In this document: positions 6,231 to 12,650 of the stretch, piece after piece
Layout of the letters: each line of letters starts with the position of its first letter
Position numbering within the stretch: position 1 is the first letter of the stretch
Assembly: GCA_016210295.1 (NCBI GenBank)
Contig: JACQUM010000019.1
Location: 1 to 16,344 of the forward strand
Reading direction: 5' to 3'
Source: Chloroflexota bacterium
GTDB lineage: Bacteria; Chloroflexota; Dehalococcoidia; UBA6926; JACQUM01
Length of the DNA: 16,344 nucleotides
Notes under the pieces: generated by a model
What the model was told of the DNA's origin: nothing
The model's database searches: none
What the model saw: the letters and a program-made list of their open reading frames with translations, nothing else
Made by a program: the position numbers and the translations under genes

Positions 6231-6602
6231 TTACTTCTCCTCCGCCGACTCTTCGGACTCCAGGACCTGGCAGGAGAGGACGTACTCAGCGTTGTTCATG
6301 AGGATGCCATTGCCCAGCTCCAGGATCTGGCGGACGCGCGGGTCTTCGACGGCGTAGTAGACGTTGCGGCCTTCCCGCCGCGCGGTGACGAAAGCGCACC
6401 ACCGGAGACAGGAGAGGTGGCTGGAGACGCGTCCCTGAGGAGAGCCGATGGCCTCCACCAGCGCGGAGACGGTCTTCTCACCGTCGAGGAGAAGGGAGAG
6501 GATGCGAATGCGGGTGGGGTCTCCTAAACCGCGGAAGAAACGAGCGGCGATCTCGGACGCCGGACGGGTGACAGGAATGGGACTTACAGCAGCTTCGACC
6601 AT
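6231..6602 (-). CDS. ArsR/SmtB-family metal-sensing repressor, CmtR-like cysteine set
   Basis: Winged-helix ArsR-family repressor of 123 aa. The DNA-binding part runs through FRGLGDPTRIRILSLLL, VSALVEAIGSPQGRVSSHLS and the wing RREGRNVYYAV. Cys65 and Cys69 lie in the recognition helix (HLSCLRWC), with a third Cys at 111 near the C-terminus. Mycobacterial CmtR (Cd/Pb) uses the same layout of two Cys four apart plus a C-terminal Cys about 41 residues on, so the sensor probably binds a thiophilic metal; with merA directly downstream, Hg(II) is the likeliest. It heads its operon behind a palindromic operator. ATG 6602 is chosen because GGAGG lies 5 nt upstream; an in-frame GTG at 6620 would add six residues. 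Confidence 0.9.
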   Translation of the reverse strand: MVEAAVSPIPVTRPASEIAARFFRGLGDPTRIRILSLLLDGEKTVSALVEAIGSPQGRVSSHLSCLRWCAFVTARREGRNVYYAVEDPRVRQILELGNGILMNNAEYVLSCQVLESEESAEEK

Positions 6603-6631
6603 GATGTCCTCCAAGGTCACAAAATTGCCTC

Positions 6632-6651
6632 ATATACGCACATGCGTATAT
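6632..6651. promoter_or_regulatory. Operator of the arsR-merA operon
   Basis: A perfect inverted repeat, ATATACGCA / TGCGTATAT with a 2-nt centre. Written in the form shared with the second site it is ATATACG-N6-CGTATAT. It overlaps the -10 box of the arsR promoter, as expected for an ArsR-family repressor that blocks polymerase and releases on metal binding. Confidence 0.88.
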
Positions 6652-6676
6652 TAGATGGGGGATGTTCCGTTGTCAA
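6648..6676 (-). promoter_or_regulatory. Sigma-70-type promoter of the arsR-merA operon
   Basis: On the minus strand TTGACA (6676-6671) is followed by a 17-bp spacer and TAATAT (6653-6648). The -35 box overlaps the stop codon of the upstream Cys-rich gene, and the -10 box lies within the operator. Transcription would start near 6641, about 39 nt before the arsR ATG. Confidence 0.85.
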
Positions 6677-6918
6677 GCAGCTAGCGATGTCCCCAGCTCG
6701 TCGGGGTACACGCGGTCGGGCACCTCCAGGAAGACGTAGCCGCCGCAGCGACGGCACCGTAACCCTAGTCGCTGTTCTACCGTACAGCGGGCCCCGATAT
6801 CAGGCCTCAGGGGGAGAGGTGCCTTGATCTTGGCGCGTAGCTGGGCCTCGGTCTCGGCGACGATCTCCCCGCAGACTCGTCGGCAGGCGATGCACTTGAG
6901 CTCGGCTAGGAAAAGCAT
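6673..6918 (-). CDS. Small Cys-rich, probable zinc-ribbon protein
   Basis: An 81-aa protein with a Cys set at 9, 12 and 16 (KCIACRRVC) and another at 45, 55 and 58 (RCRRCGG). Two CxxC knuckles about 40 residues apart is the layout of a zinc ribbon or rubredoxin-like fold. No catalytic motif, signal or membrane segment is seen. The ATG lies 1 nt after the TAA of the preceding Met-rich gene, so it is translationally coupled. It is the last gene of unit B, and its stop codon overlaps the -35 box of the arsR promoter. It could be a structural zinc protein or could bind the metal sensed by the regulator. I do not recognise the family. Confidence 0.7.
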   Translation of the reverse strand: MLFLAELKCIACRRVCGEIVAETEAQLRAKIKAPLPLRPDIGARCTVEQRLGLRCRRCGGYVFLEVPDRVYPDELGTSLAA

Positions 6919-6919
6919 C

Positions 6920-7411
6920 TTAGCTAAACCACCTCCAGAACTCCCACCACCGGCGCTCTTCTCGCTGGGGGAGCGCCGTCGCCCGGCGAACGCTCGGACC
7001 ACCCGTCTCTCGCGACGTGGCCACGGCGGGCATGGGCATCATCTTCATCATCTCCCTGAGACCCTGTTGGACGGGCGGGACGAACTCCGGCATGAGCGAC
7101 TGAAGGACCTGCACCTCTTTCATGGCTCTCTCCGAGGGCATCTCCTTGAGAAGGGCCATATGGGTTGCCATGAGGGCCATCCGCGTGGCCTCGGGGAACT
7201 CGAAGAGGAGCTCCGTCCGGGTCTTGACAAGGGCACGGGCATCGCCGTTGGCGAGGGTGCCCAGCGCCTCCATCATCTGCCGCATGGCGTTCCTGCGGTC
7301 GGCCTCGGCCATCTCGGCGAACATCTTGAGCCGCTCCCGCATCATTGTGCGCCGCTGGGCTTCGGGCATCTGGGCCAGGGCCTTCATCATATCCTTCATG
7401 TCCATCACCAT
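6920..7411 (-). CDS. Met-rich protein made of 19-residue helical repeats
   Basis: A 163-aa protein in which residues 10-125 are six tandem repeats of exactly 19 residues, of the form [LMF]-P-E-x-x-R-x-x-M-(about 10)-L. The anchor positions are 15, 34, 53, 72, 91 and 110, and the clearest copy is QMPEAQRRTMMRERLKMFAE. Methionine is very frequent (MMKALAQM, MMKMMPMP). The tail is basic and aromatic (RRWWEFWRWFS), suggesting membrane-surface contact. There is no signal peptide. The same repeat forms the C-terminus of the membrane protein two genes upstream. I know no family. ATG 7411 has AAGGAGG 6 nt upstream; an in-frame ATG at 7489 with a full AAAGGAGGTGA adds 26 Arg/Pro-rich residues and cannot be excluded. 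Confidence 0.7.
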   Translation of the reverse strand: MVMDMKDMMKALAQMPEAQRRTMMRERLKMFAEMAEADRRNAMRQMMEALGTLANGDARALVKTRTELLFEFPEATRMALMATHMALLKEMPSERAMKEVQVLQSLMPEFVPPVQQGLREMMKMMPMPAVATSRETGGPSVRRATALPQREERRWWEFWRWFS

Positions 7412-7490
7412 GGGATTCCTCCTTTCTAGGGCTCGTGGTTGGCGTCGCTCTGACCTATTCCTTGTCTGGGGCGGTCCATGATGTGGCATC

Positions 7491-8147
7491 TCACCTCCTT
7501 TGGTCATCTGCTGTCTCCGGGCCGCTCGGAGACGGCAGGTAACATTCGTCCAGGAACTGGCACACCTCGTCCACCAGCTGGAGCTTCAGGCACTCTTGGG
7601 CCGAGAGGTATCGCTCTCTTCCCGCGTAGATGAAGCGCCGCCACCATGAAGGAGAATGTAGACCGGTGCGACGGTGGAATAGCTCGGCGGTCATCCCTTG
7701 GTAGAGGTCGGCGAGCTTCTTGATATCCGTGAACACTTCGCTGTCCCGCCCGCTCACTTGCCAGGAGGAGCTGTGCAGCATCATGGTCGAGAAATACCCC
7801 ATTCTCCTTTGGTCTCCCGCCTCGAAGATGACGGCGCCCATGGAGTAGGCATAACCCAGGATGACCGTGTCCACGGAAACGCCCAACTCTCGCTTGACCT
7901 TGTACATCATCTCGATCATGGCGAAGCCCGCCCCTACCGAGCCACCGCCGCTGTTGATCAGCACGGTGATTCGGCTCCCTGGCACCTCGACCAGGGCGTT
8001 GGCCATGGCCCAGAGGGCGGCGCAGAACTGCCCTGCTTCAGCCTCGTCGATGGCTTTGAACAGGTAGTAGGTGCCAGCCTGCCCAGGCAGGTCTTTTGGC
8101 TGCGCCAGAAGAGGAGCTTCTCGCTTGGTTTCAGGAATATTAACCAT
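7491..8147 (-). CDS. ClpP-like serine peptidase
   Basis: A 218-aa protein with the ClpP/crotonase fold. Visible features are the oxyanion strand LINSGGGSVGAGFAM (about 63-77), the nucleophile Ser102 in GYAYSMGAVIF, His125 in MMLHSSSW, and the C-terminal block GRERYLSAQECLKLQLVDEV that aligns with ClpP ERDRFLSA. The catalytic Asp of ClpP is replaced by Glu178. The length is close to housekeeping ClpP, but the sequence is divergent and no Clp ATPase gene adjoins, so it is a specialised paralogue. It sits 19 nt after the polytopic membrane gene and runs into the Met-rich gene: its last codons AAAGGAGGTGA form a ribosome-binding site for the next ORF. It has AAGGAG before its own ATG. Damaged-protein removal during metal stress is a guess. 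Confidence 0.82.
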   Translation of the reverse strand: MVNIPETKREAPLLAQPKDLPGQAGTYYLFKAIDEAEAGQFCAALWAMANALVEVPGSRITVLINSGGGSVGAGFAMIEMMYKVKRELGVSVDTVILGYAYSMGAVIFEAGDQRRMGYFSTMMLHSSSWQVSGRDSEVFTDIKKLADLYQGMTAELFHRRTGLHSPSWWRRFIYAGRERYLSAQECLKLQLVDEVCQFLDECYLPSPSGPETADDQRR

Positions 8148-8166
8148 TACATACTCCTTTCCCTCA

Positions 8167-9906
8167 TCACGCCATCATGGTGGCCATCTTCTCCATCATC
8201 ATGCGGCGCTGGTCTTCAGGAAGCTGTGACACTGCGCCCATCATGTCAGCCATCCTTGTGACCCGGTGCTCCGGCTTCAGTTTGCCCAGTGCTGCTGCCT
8301 GGGCCTCCATCATGGCGTTCCGCTGCGCCTGAGGCAGCTCGGCGAGGATTCGCAGCATGGATTGAGTGGTAGCTGCTCGCAGCTCGGGACCTACCTCGGC
8401 CAAGGCCCGGTTCATACTGACCATGTATCCTGTGCGCCTCTTAGAAGGCATGGTCAGCAGGCCCTCGGTCATCATCTTCCGCACGAGCCTCTCTCGGTGC
8501 TCGGGCGTCTGGCTCGGAAGGATAACCGCCGCCATCTGGCCCACGATGGCGTGTCGCTGGTAGTGCTGGACGAGGACTCGTAGAGGCACCAGGACGGTCA
8601 GTCCCCAGAGGAACAGGGCCGCTCCGACCCAGTTCCAGGGCCCAACGATGACCCCTTTGATCCCAGGGATGATGAACCCGCTGGCCGGCCAGCGGGCGGG
8701 CTCGTGGCCGCCCCCGTGCCCCGCAGCCTCCTCCAAGGCATGGAGGCGCTCAGCACTCTCGATGGGCACGTAGCCCGCGTGCTTCACGTCCCCTAGTTCC
8801 GTGTCGACGATGGACATGAAGCTCCACATGAGGACCGCAACCCCGAGCACGAGGACGAGGTGCTTGAGGACAGACTGGCCGACAGTCTCGACGATGAAAG
8901 GGTCCCCGGTCAGTCTCTTCAAGGCCCCCCGGACACCGATCAAGAGAAAGGCTCCCACCGCCATGCCCAGCAAGGGCACCCAGGTGTAGCCGTGGAGGAC
9001 GTGATGGGAGGTGACGAAGGGGCTCCAGCCTTTGAAGACGTTGTGGAAACCGAAGCCAATGGCGAGGATGCTCGCGACAAGCCAGCCCTCCCGAACGATG
9101 GTGGCGCCCCATCCACCCCAGGTGCCGTCCCGCAGTCGGCGCATGCGCAGGAGAAGCTTGAACATACCCCGCAGTGGGATGAGAGGGATGATCCCCAGGG
9201 CCACCGCGAACAGAATCGCGTACCAGTCCCACGTGGGGATGGGGACAGGGACCCCCTCGGGAGGAGGATGGCCCACGAAATAACGGAGACCTAGGACCAG
9301 CGAGAGGATGCCGCCGACCAGGACGCGACCGTCTCCGAAGAGGAGATCGGGACGGAAGAACGTGGGCAACGGCCTGCCAATGGCCGGCTGAAGGCCCGCG
9401 AGGAAGCCGAGCAGGGAGATGTCGATAGGGAGGAAAAGAAAGATGGATAGCTTCACAGGGTAAGGCCACTGGCTCCCGAGGGCGAAGCCCGTGAAGGGGA
9501 TGTAGGCCATGCTGATGACGCCGAGGATAAAGAGCGGAGTGCGATAGGAAAGATACGGGGCTTTGAAACGCCTCCCCACGGGCCAGAGCATGATAACGGT
9601 GACCGTGGCCCAGGGGAGAAGCATCCATAGATAGTCTCTTCCGGTGAGGAGATAGGCGGCGATGAGGCCGGTCCCGAGAAGCGCCAGCACGGGCAGCAGC
9701 TGGCGAGCGGAATCGGCGAAGAGGGGAAGGCGCGATTCCTTGGCCTGGAGCACGTGGCGGTGGATGAGGAGAAGGACAAAAGCAGCCACGCCCGCTAAGA
9801 GGATCAGGATGGCTGGCGCCAGGGGCCAGGGCCACGGAACCGTTTGACTAACAATCGAGGCGGTGGTCGTTGTGACCGTGTCGGGCATCAGCATTGAACC
9901 CTTCAT
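8167..9906 (-). CDS. Polytopic membrane protein with C-terminal Met-rich 19-residue repeats
   Basis: A 579-aa protein of unknown family and the first gene of unit B. About ten or eleven hydrophobic segments lie between residues 28 and 445. Notable polar loops are HPPPEGVPVPIP (213-224), HNVFKGWSPFVTSHHVLHGY (288-307) and the His-rich AAGHGGGHEPARW (394-406). From 463 to 579 the chain is cytoplasm-like and built of 19-residue repeats (anchors 467, 486, 505, 524, 543, 562), such as ELPQAQRNAMM and QLPEDQRRMMM, the same repeat as the free-standing protein encoded downstream. The His-rich loops could bind metal. ATGs at 9906, 9894 and 9888 are all possible; GAAGGG best serves 9894 or 9888. The operator lies only 13 nt above 9906. 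Confidence 0.75.
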   Translation of the reverse strand: MKGSMLMPDTVTTTTASIVSQTVPWPWPLAPAILILLAGVAAFVLLLIHRHVLQAKESRLPLFADSARQLLPVLALLGTGLIAAYLLTGRDYLWMLLPWATVTVIMLWPVGRRFKAPYLSYRTPLFILGVISMAYIPFTGFALGSQWPYPVKLSIFLFLPIDISLLGFLAGLQPAIGRPLPTFFRPDLLFGDGRVLVGGILSLVLGLRYFVGHPPPEGVPVPIPTWDWYAILFAVALGIIPLIPLRGMFKLLLRMRRLRDGTWGGWGATIVREGWLVASILAIGFGFHNVFKGWSPFVTSHHVLHGYTWVPLLGMAVGAFLLIGVRGALKRLTGDPFIVETVGQSVLKHLVLVLGVAVLMWSFMSIVDTELGDVKHAGYVPIESAERLHALEEAAGHGGGHEPARWPASGFIIPGIKGVIVGPWNWVGAALFLWGLTVLVPLRVLVQHYQRHAIVGQMAAVILPSQTPEHRERLVRKMMTEGLLTMPSKRRTGYMVSMNRALAEVGPELRAATTQSMLRILAELPQAQRNAMMEAQAAALGKLKPEHRVTRMADMMGAVSQLPEDQRRMMMEKMATMMA

Positions 9907-9918
9907 TCATTGCGATAG

Positions 9919-9940
9919 AATATACGTCTATCCGTATATT
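9919..9940. promoter_or_regulatory. Second ArsR-type operator, in front of unit B
   Basis: AATATACG (9919-9926) and CGTATATT (9933-9940) are perfect reverse complements around a 6-nt centre, giving ATATACG-N6-CGTATAT, identical in arms and spacing to the arsR operator at 6632-6651. The centre differs (TCTATC against CACATG), so the match is conserved arms, not a simple duplication of the region. Confidence 0.87.
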
Positions 9941-9963
9941 ACACCGATTTTCTAGCCTGTCAA
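9936..9963 (-). promoter_or_regulatory. Promoter of unit B
   Basis: On the minus strand TTGACA (9963-9958), a 16-bp spacer and TAATAT (9941-9936). The -10 is embedded in the right half of the operator in the same register as in the arsR promoter (TAATATACG in both). Transcription would start near 9929, giving a leader of about 20-40 nt. Confidence 0.82.
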
Positions 9964-10106
9964 GGGCGCTTTTGACCTCTTCCTCCCCTAGTCTGGCGTC
10001 CTGAACCGTGCCACACAGGTTGGCGCGGAAGGGTGGCTCTCTTCTGCCTTCCCTCCAGGCCACCGTTGTCCTGAGGAGCCAGACGGTCAGAGATGATCGA
10101 ACGAAC

Positions 10107-10147
10107 GGCAGAGGGGGTGCCCGCCAGCGGCGGGCGCCCCCTCTGCC
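10107..10147. terminator. Long GC-rich stem-loop after the acyl-CoA dehydrogenase gene
   Basis: A 19-bp stem with one G-T wobble (10107-10125 with 10129-10147) and a 3-nt AGC loop, 25 nt past the acyl-CoA dehydrogenase stop. No clear T-tract follows on either strand, but stability and placement suggest it ends transcription from 11375 and insulates unit B. The remaining sequence from 9964 to 10172 shows no supported gene. Confidence 0.7.
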
Positions 10148-10172
10148 TTGTAATGAGTGCTTGAGGAGCCGC

Positions 10173-11375
10173 CTAGACCGTGGCGGCGGCGCGCTCCTGG
10201 GTGGCGCTCAGTCCCATGCGGCGGGCCATGATGACCTTGTGGACCTCGATGGTCCCGATGGGGTGGGTGGCGATGCTGCTCCTCTGGTGCTGCTCGATGT
10301 AGGCCCGGACAGGAGCCTCCTTCTCATCGTCCATCAGGGCGTAGAGGCCGCACGTCTCCAGGTTGAGCTGTGCCTGGCGCAGCTGCCGGAAGGTCTTGGT
10401 GTGGACGGAGAGCTGGGAGCCTTCGTAGTTGCCGAACTGTTTGGTGACACGCTGGGAGAAGTTGCGCATCTGGAAGAGGCGGTTGACGTTGACGCCGATG
10501 TACAGCTCGGCGTAGCGGTCTCGCACAAGAGGGTCACCGGCGAGGGGGCTCCCGTTTTTGGGCCCTTGCCGCAGGAAGTTGAGGACCTCCGGGGCGACCT
10601 CGTCAGGGCTGATGCCGCCGAAGCCGTGCTCGATCTCGAGCTGGGCGGAGGCGACCTGCCATCCCTGTCCCTCCTGGCCCACGAGGCAGTCCAGGGGCAC
10701 GCGGGCGTTGTCGTAGTAGATGACGTTCCTGTCGGTGCCGATGAGGCGCATGGGGGAGATGCTCACGCCGGGAACGTTCAGAGGGACGACGAAGACGCCG
10801 AGGTTGTGGTGGCGGGGACGGTCGGGGTTGGTGATGGCGATCAGGTACGAGAAGTCGGGGCGGCCCCCGCCGGGACGGGCCTGGAAGATCTTCTGGCCGT
10901 TGAGGACATAGGAATCACCGTCGCGAATGGCCGTCGTTCGCAGGCTGGCCAGGTCTGACCCTGACTCGGGCTCCGTCTGGCCGTTGGCGACAGTCATCTC
11001 GCCCCGGCAAGAGGGGAGCAGGAACTTCATCCTCTGCTCCTCGTTGCCGTAGGTCATGAGGCCGGGGATGAGGACGCCGGGGCCGTTGTCGTCGATGCCG
11101 CCTAGGCCGCCCAGCCGGAGGCGGGAGATCTCTTCATCCACGATGGTTGCCTTCTCCAAGGAGAGGTCGGCTCCTCCGTACTTGACGGGAAGCCAGGGGG
11201 CCCGCCACCCTTTCTTTCCCAGCTTCCGGTGGAACTCTCTCTTCGCCGCGTAGCTCTCCGGCGTGTCGTTTTTCTCGTCGGCGGGGAAGTTCCGGGGCCC
11301 GTTTTTCTCCATCCACGCCTGCACCTCCTTGCGGAAGGCGGCAAGCTCTGGGGTGTCGGCGACGGAAAAGTCCAT
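10173..11375 (-). CDS. Acyl-CoA dehydrogenase family protein
   Basis: FAD-dependent acyl-CoA dehydrogenase of 400 aa, the normal length, that introduces a double bond into an acyl-CoA thioester and passes electrons to ETF. It has an N-terminal helical domain, the flavin-domain motif QTEPESGSDLASL (133-145), LNGQKIF (158-164), GVFVVPL, and a C-terminal helical bundle ending PIGTIEVHKVIMARRMGL. The last motif corresponds to EGTxEI of classical members with Ile for the Glu; in many subfamilies the catalytic base lies elsewhere, so the substrate cannot be read off. AAAGGAG precedes the ATG by 5 nt. It has its own promoter and a palindrome over the -10 box, so it is a separate, probably repressor-controlled, single-gene unit. 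Confidence 0.92.
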   Translation of the reverse strand: MDFSVADTPELAAFRKEVQAWMEKNGPRNFPADEKNDTPESYAAKREFHRKLGKKGWRAPWLPVKYGGADLSLEKATIVDEEISRLRLGGLGGIDDNGPGVLIPGLMTYGNEEQRMKFLLPSCRGEMTVANGQTEPESGSDLASLRTTAIRDGDSYVLNGQKIFQARPGGGRPDFSYLIAITNPDRPRHHNLGVFVVPLNVPGVSISPMRLIGTDRNVIYYDNARVPLDCLVGQEGQGWQVASAQLEIEHGFGGISPDEVAPEVLNFLRQGPKNGSPLAGDPLVRDRYAELYIGVNVNRLFQMRNFSQRVTKQFGNYEGSQLSVHTKTFRQLRQAQLNLETCGLYALMDDEKEAPVRAYIEQHQRSSIATHPIGTIEVHKVIMARRMGLSATQERAAATV

Positions 11376-11391
11376 GGCGACTCCTTTCGGC

Positions 11392-11436
11392 AGACTGAGG
11401 CTGCTTCAGTCTAGGAAGAGCGCGCAAACCTGTCAA
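11392..11436 (-). promoter_or_regulatory. Promoter and palindromic operator of the acyl-CoA dehydrogenase gene
   Basis: On the minus strand TTGACA (11436-11431), a 17-bp spacer and TAGACT (11413-11408). An inverted repeat AGACTGA-N7-TCAGTCT (11392-11412) overlaps the -10 box and the likely transcription start, the usual place for a repressor of the TetR or GntR type. It is unlike the ArsR operators above, so a different regulator is implied. Confidence 0.7.
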
Positions 11437-11496
11437 TCGCCTTGGCTGACCGAAACAGAGAGCATGTCTAGTACAATCCCTGGAAAGGAGAGCCAC

Positions 11497-11577
11497 GTGT
11501 TCTGCCGTTTGAGACTGGCCCTGTACCGCGCTCGCTGGGTGGACCGCCTGCTGCCGCGGACCGGAGGAGTCCTGTGA
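11497..11577 (+). CDS. Possible 26-aa leader ORF overlapping the CrtC-like gene
   Basis: A GTG at 11497 has a good ribosome-binding site (GGAAAGGAG) and opens a 26-codon ORF, rich in Arg, Leu and Trp, whose TGA overlaps the GTG start of the next gene (GTGA at 11574-11577). An in-frame ATG at 11464 would lengthen it. It could couple translation to the lipoprotein gene. There is no recognisable function, and it may be chance. Confidence 0.3.
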   Translation: MFCRLRLALYRARWVDRLLPRTGGVL

Positions 11578-12644
11578 GCCGCTCCTGTGCCCTTCTGAAG
11601 ATGCTGATCGTCTTTCTTCTCGTGATTGGCTGCGCGCGGGCCGTTCCCACGGTTCCCCTCCCTTCTCCGCCTCCCCCGCCGCCGACGCCCACGCCGGGGC
11701 CCATCGCCTTCCCTGTGGACGAGGCACCGCATGACGACCTGCTGGAGTGGTGGTACTACAACGGCCATCTCCAGGACGAGCAGGGCAGGGAGTATGGCTT
11801 CCATTTCGTGGTCTTCCAAGCGGCGCGTCAAGGGATTCCACCTGTGTACACCGCCCATGCCTCCCTCACCGATGTCGAGCGGGACGCGCACAGCTACGAA
11901 GTGCGGTTCACGGCGGGGGAGCAGCTTCAGCCCGACTCCGGCTTCTCTTTGCGCGTGGGGGAGTGGAACGTCGGTGGAGCGCTGGGGCAGGACCGCATCC
12001 ACGTGGAGATGGAAGAAGGCACTCTAGACCTTGTCCTCCGCGCCACCAAGCCCGTCGTCCTCCACAACCGTATCGGCTGGCTGGGGGGACCGACGGGCTG
12101 GACCTACTACTACTCCTGGACGCGCATGGAGGCCACGGGGGCCCTCGTCACGGGGGGCCAGTCCTTCCCCGTGCGGGGCACCGCCTGGATGGACCACCAG
12201 TGGGGGGATTTCGTCGTCCTGGCGGCCCCGGGAGGATGGCAGTGGTTCGCCGTGCAGCTCGATGACGGGACGGAGGTGATGGTCACCGAGTCTCGGGACC
12301 CTCAAGGGGAGGTCTCGGCTCTCTACGGCACCTACGTGGATGCCCAGGGGAGCGCACGGCCCCTGTCGGCGGGCGAGCTATCCCTGGAGGTGCTGGGGAG
12401 GTGGGAGAGTCCCCACACCGGCGCCGTGTACCCCGGCGCCTGGCGACTCAGGCTTTCCCAGCAGGGTCTCGACCTTCGTCTCACCCCGATCGTGGCCGAC
12501 CAGGAGATGGCGAAGGTGCAGCCCGTCGCGTCCGCCTATTGGGAAGGGAAGGTGAAAGTGGCGGGAACGCGGAACGGCGTTCCCGTTACGGGGCAGGCCT
12601 ACGTGGAGCTGGTCGGCTACGTGGAGGCGCCTCTCCGCTCGTAG
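11574..12644 (+). CDS. CrtC/AttH-like lipocalin-fold lipoprotein
   Basis: A 356-aa protein with a lipoprotein signal (hydrophobic 10-19, lipobox VIGC, Cys20), then a Pro-rich spacer (22-42), then a two-domain lipocalin-like body. Motifs HDDLLEWWYYNGHL (about 53-66) and GTAWMDHQWGDF (about 203-214) are typical of the carotenoid 1,2-hydratase CrtC / AttH family (PF07143 and its C-terminal partner). CrtC adds water to acyclic carotenoid ends, but many family members outside phototrophs have no known substrate, and no other carotenoid gene is nearby. It acts outside the cytoplasmic membrane, bound by lipid. The GTG start has GGAGGAG upstream. It converges on the ABM gene, with 6 bp between them. 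Confidence 0.85.
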   Translation: MSRSCALLKMLIVFLLVIGCARAVPTVPLPSPPPPPPTPTPGPIAFPVDEAPHDDLLEWWYYNGHLQDEQGREYGFHFVVFQAARQGIPPVYTAHASLTDVERDAHSYEVRFTAGEQLQPDSGFSLRVGEWNVGGALGQDRIHVEMEEGTLDLVLRATKPVVLHNRIGWLGGPTGWTYYYSWTRMEATGALVTGGQSFPVRGTAWMDHQWGDFVVLAAPGGWQWFAVQLDDGTEVMVTESRDPQGEVSALYGTYVDAQGSARPLSAGELSLEVLGRWESPHTGAVYPGAWRLRLSQQGLDLRLTPIVADQEMAKVQPVASAYWEGKVKVAGTRNGVPVTGQAYVELVGYVEAPLRS

Positions 12645-12650
12645 CCCTTG

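Noticed and set aside
4574..6301. 575-aa open frame on the plus strand
   Set aside because: Exactly antisense to merA. The translation is compositionally odd (Gly/His/Asp/Leu-rich) with no domain; it is a codon-bias shadow.
8750..9835. 361-aa open frame on the minus strand inside the polytopic membrane gene
   Set aside because: Arg/Pro/His-rich shadow in another frame of a clear multi-helix membrane protein.
10008..10958. 316-aa open frame on the plus strand
   Set aside because: Antisense to the acyl-CoA dehydrogenase, which has intact family motifs; no recognisable domain.
11437..11496. Promoter for the CrtC-like gene (TACAAT at 11472-11477)
   Set aside because: No -35 box at an acceptable distance was found, so it is not listed as a feature.
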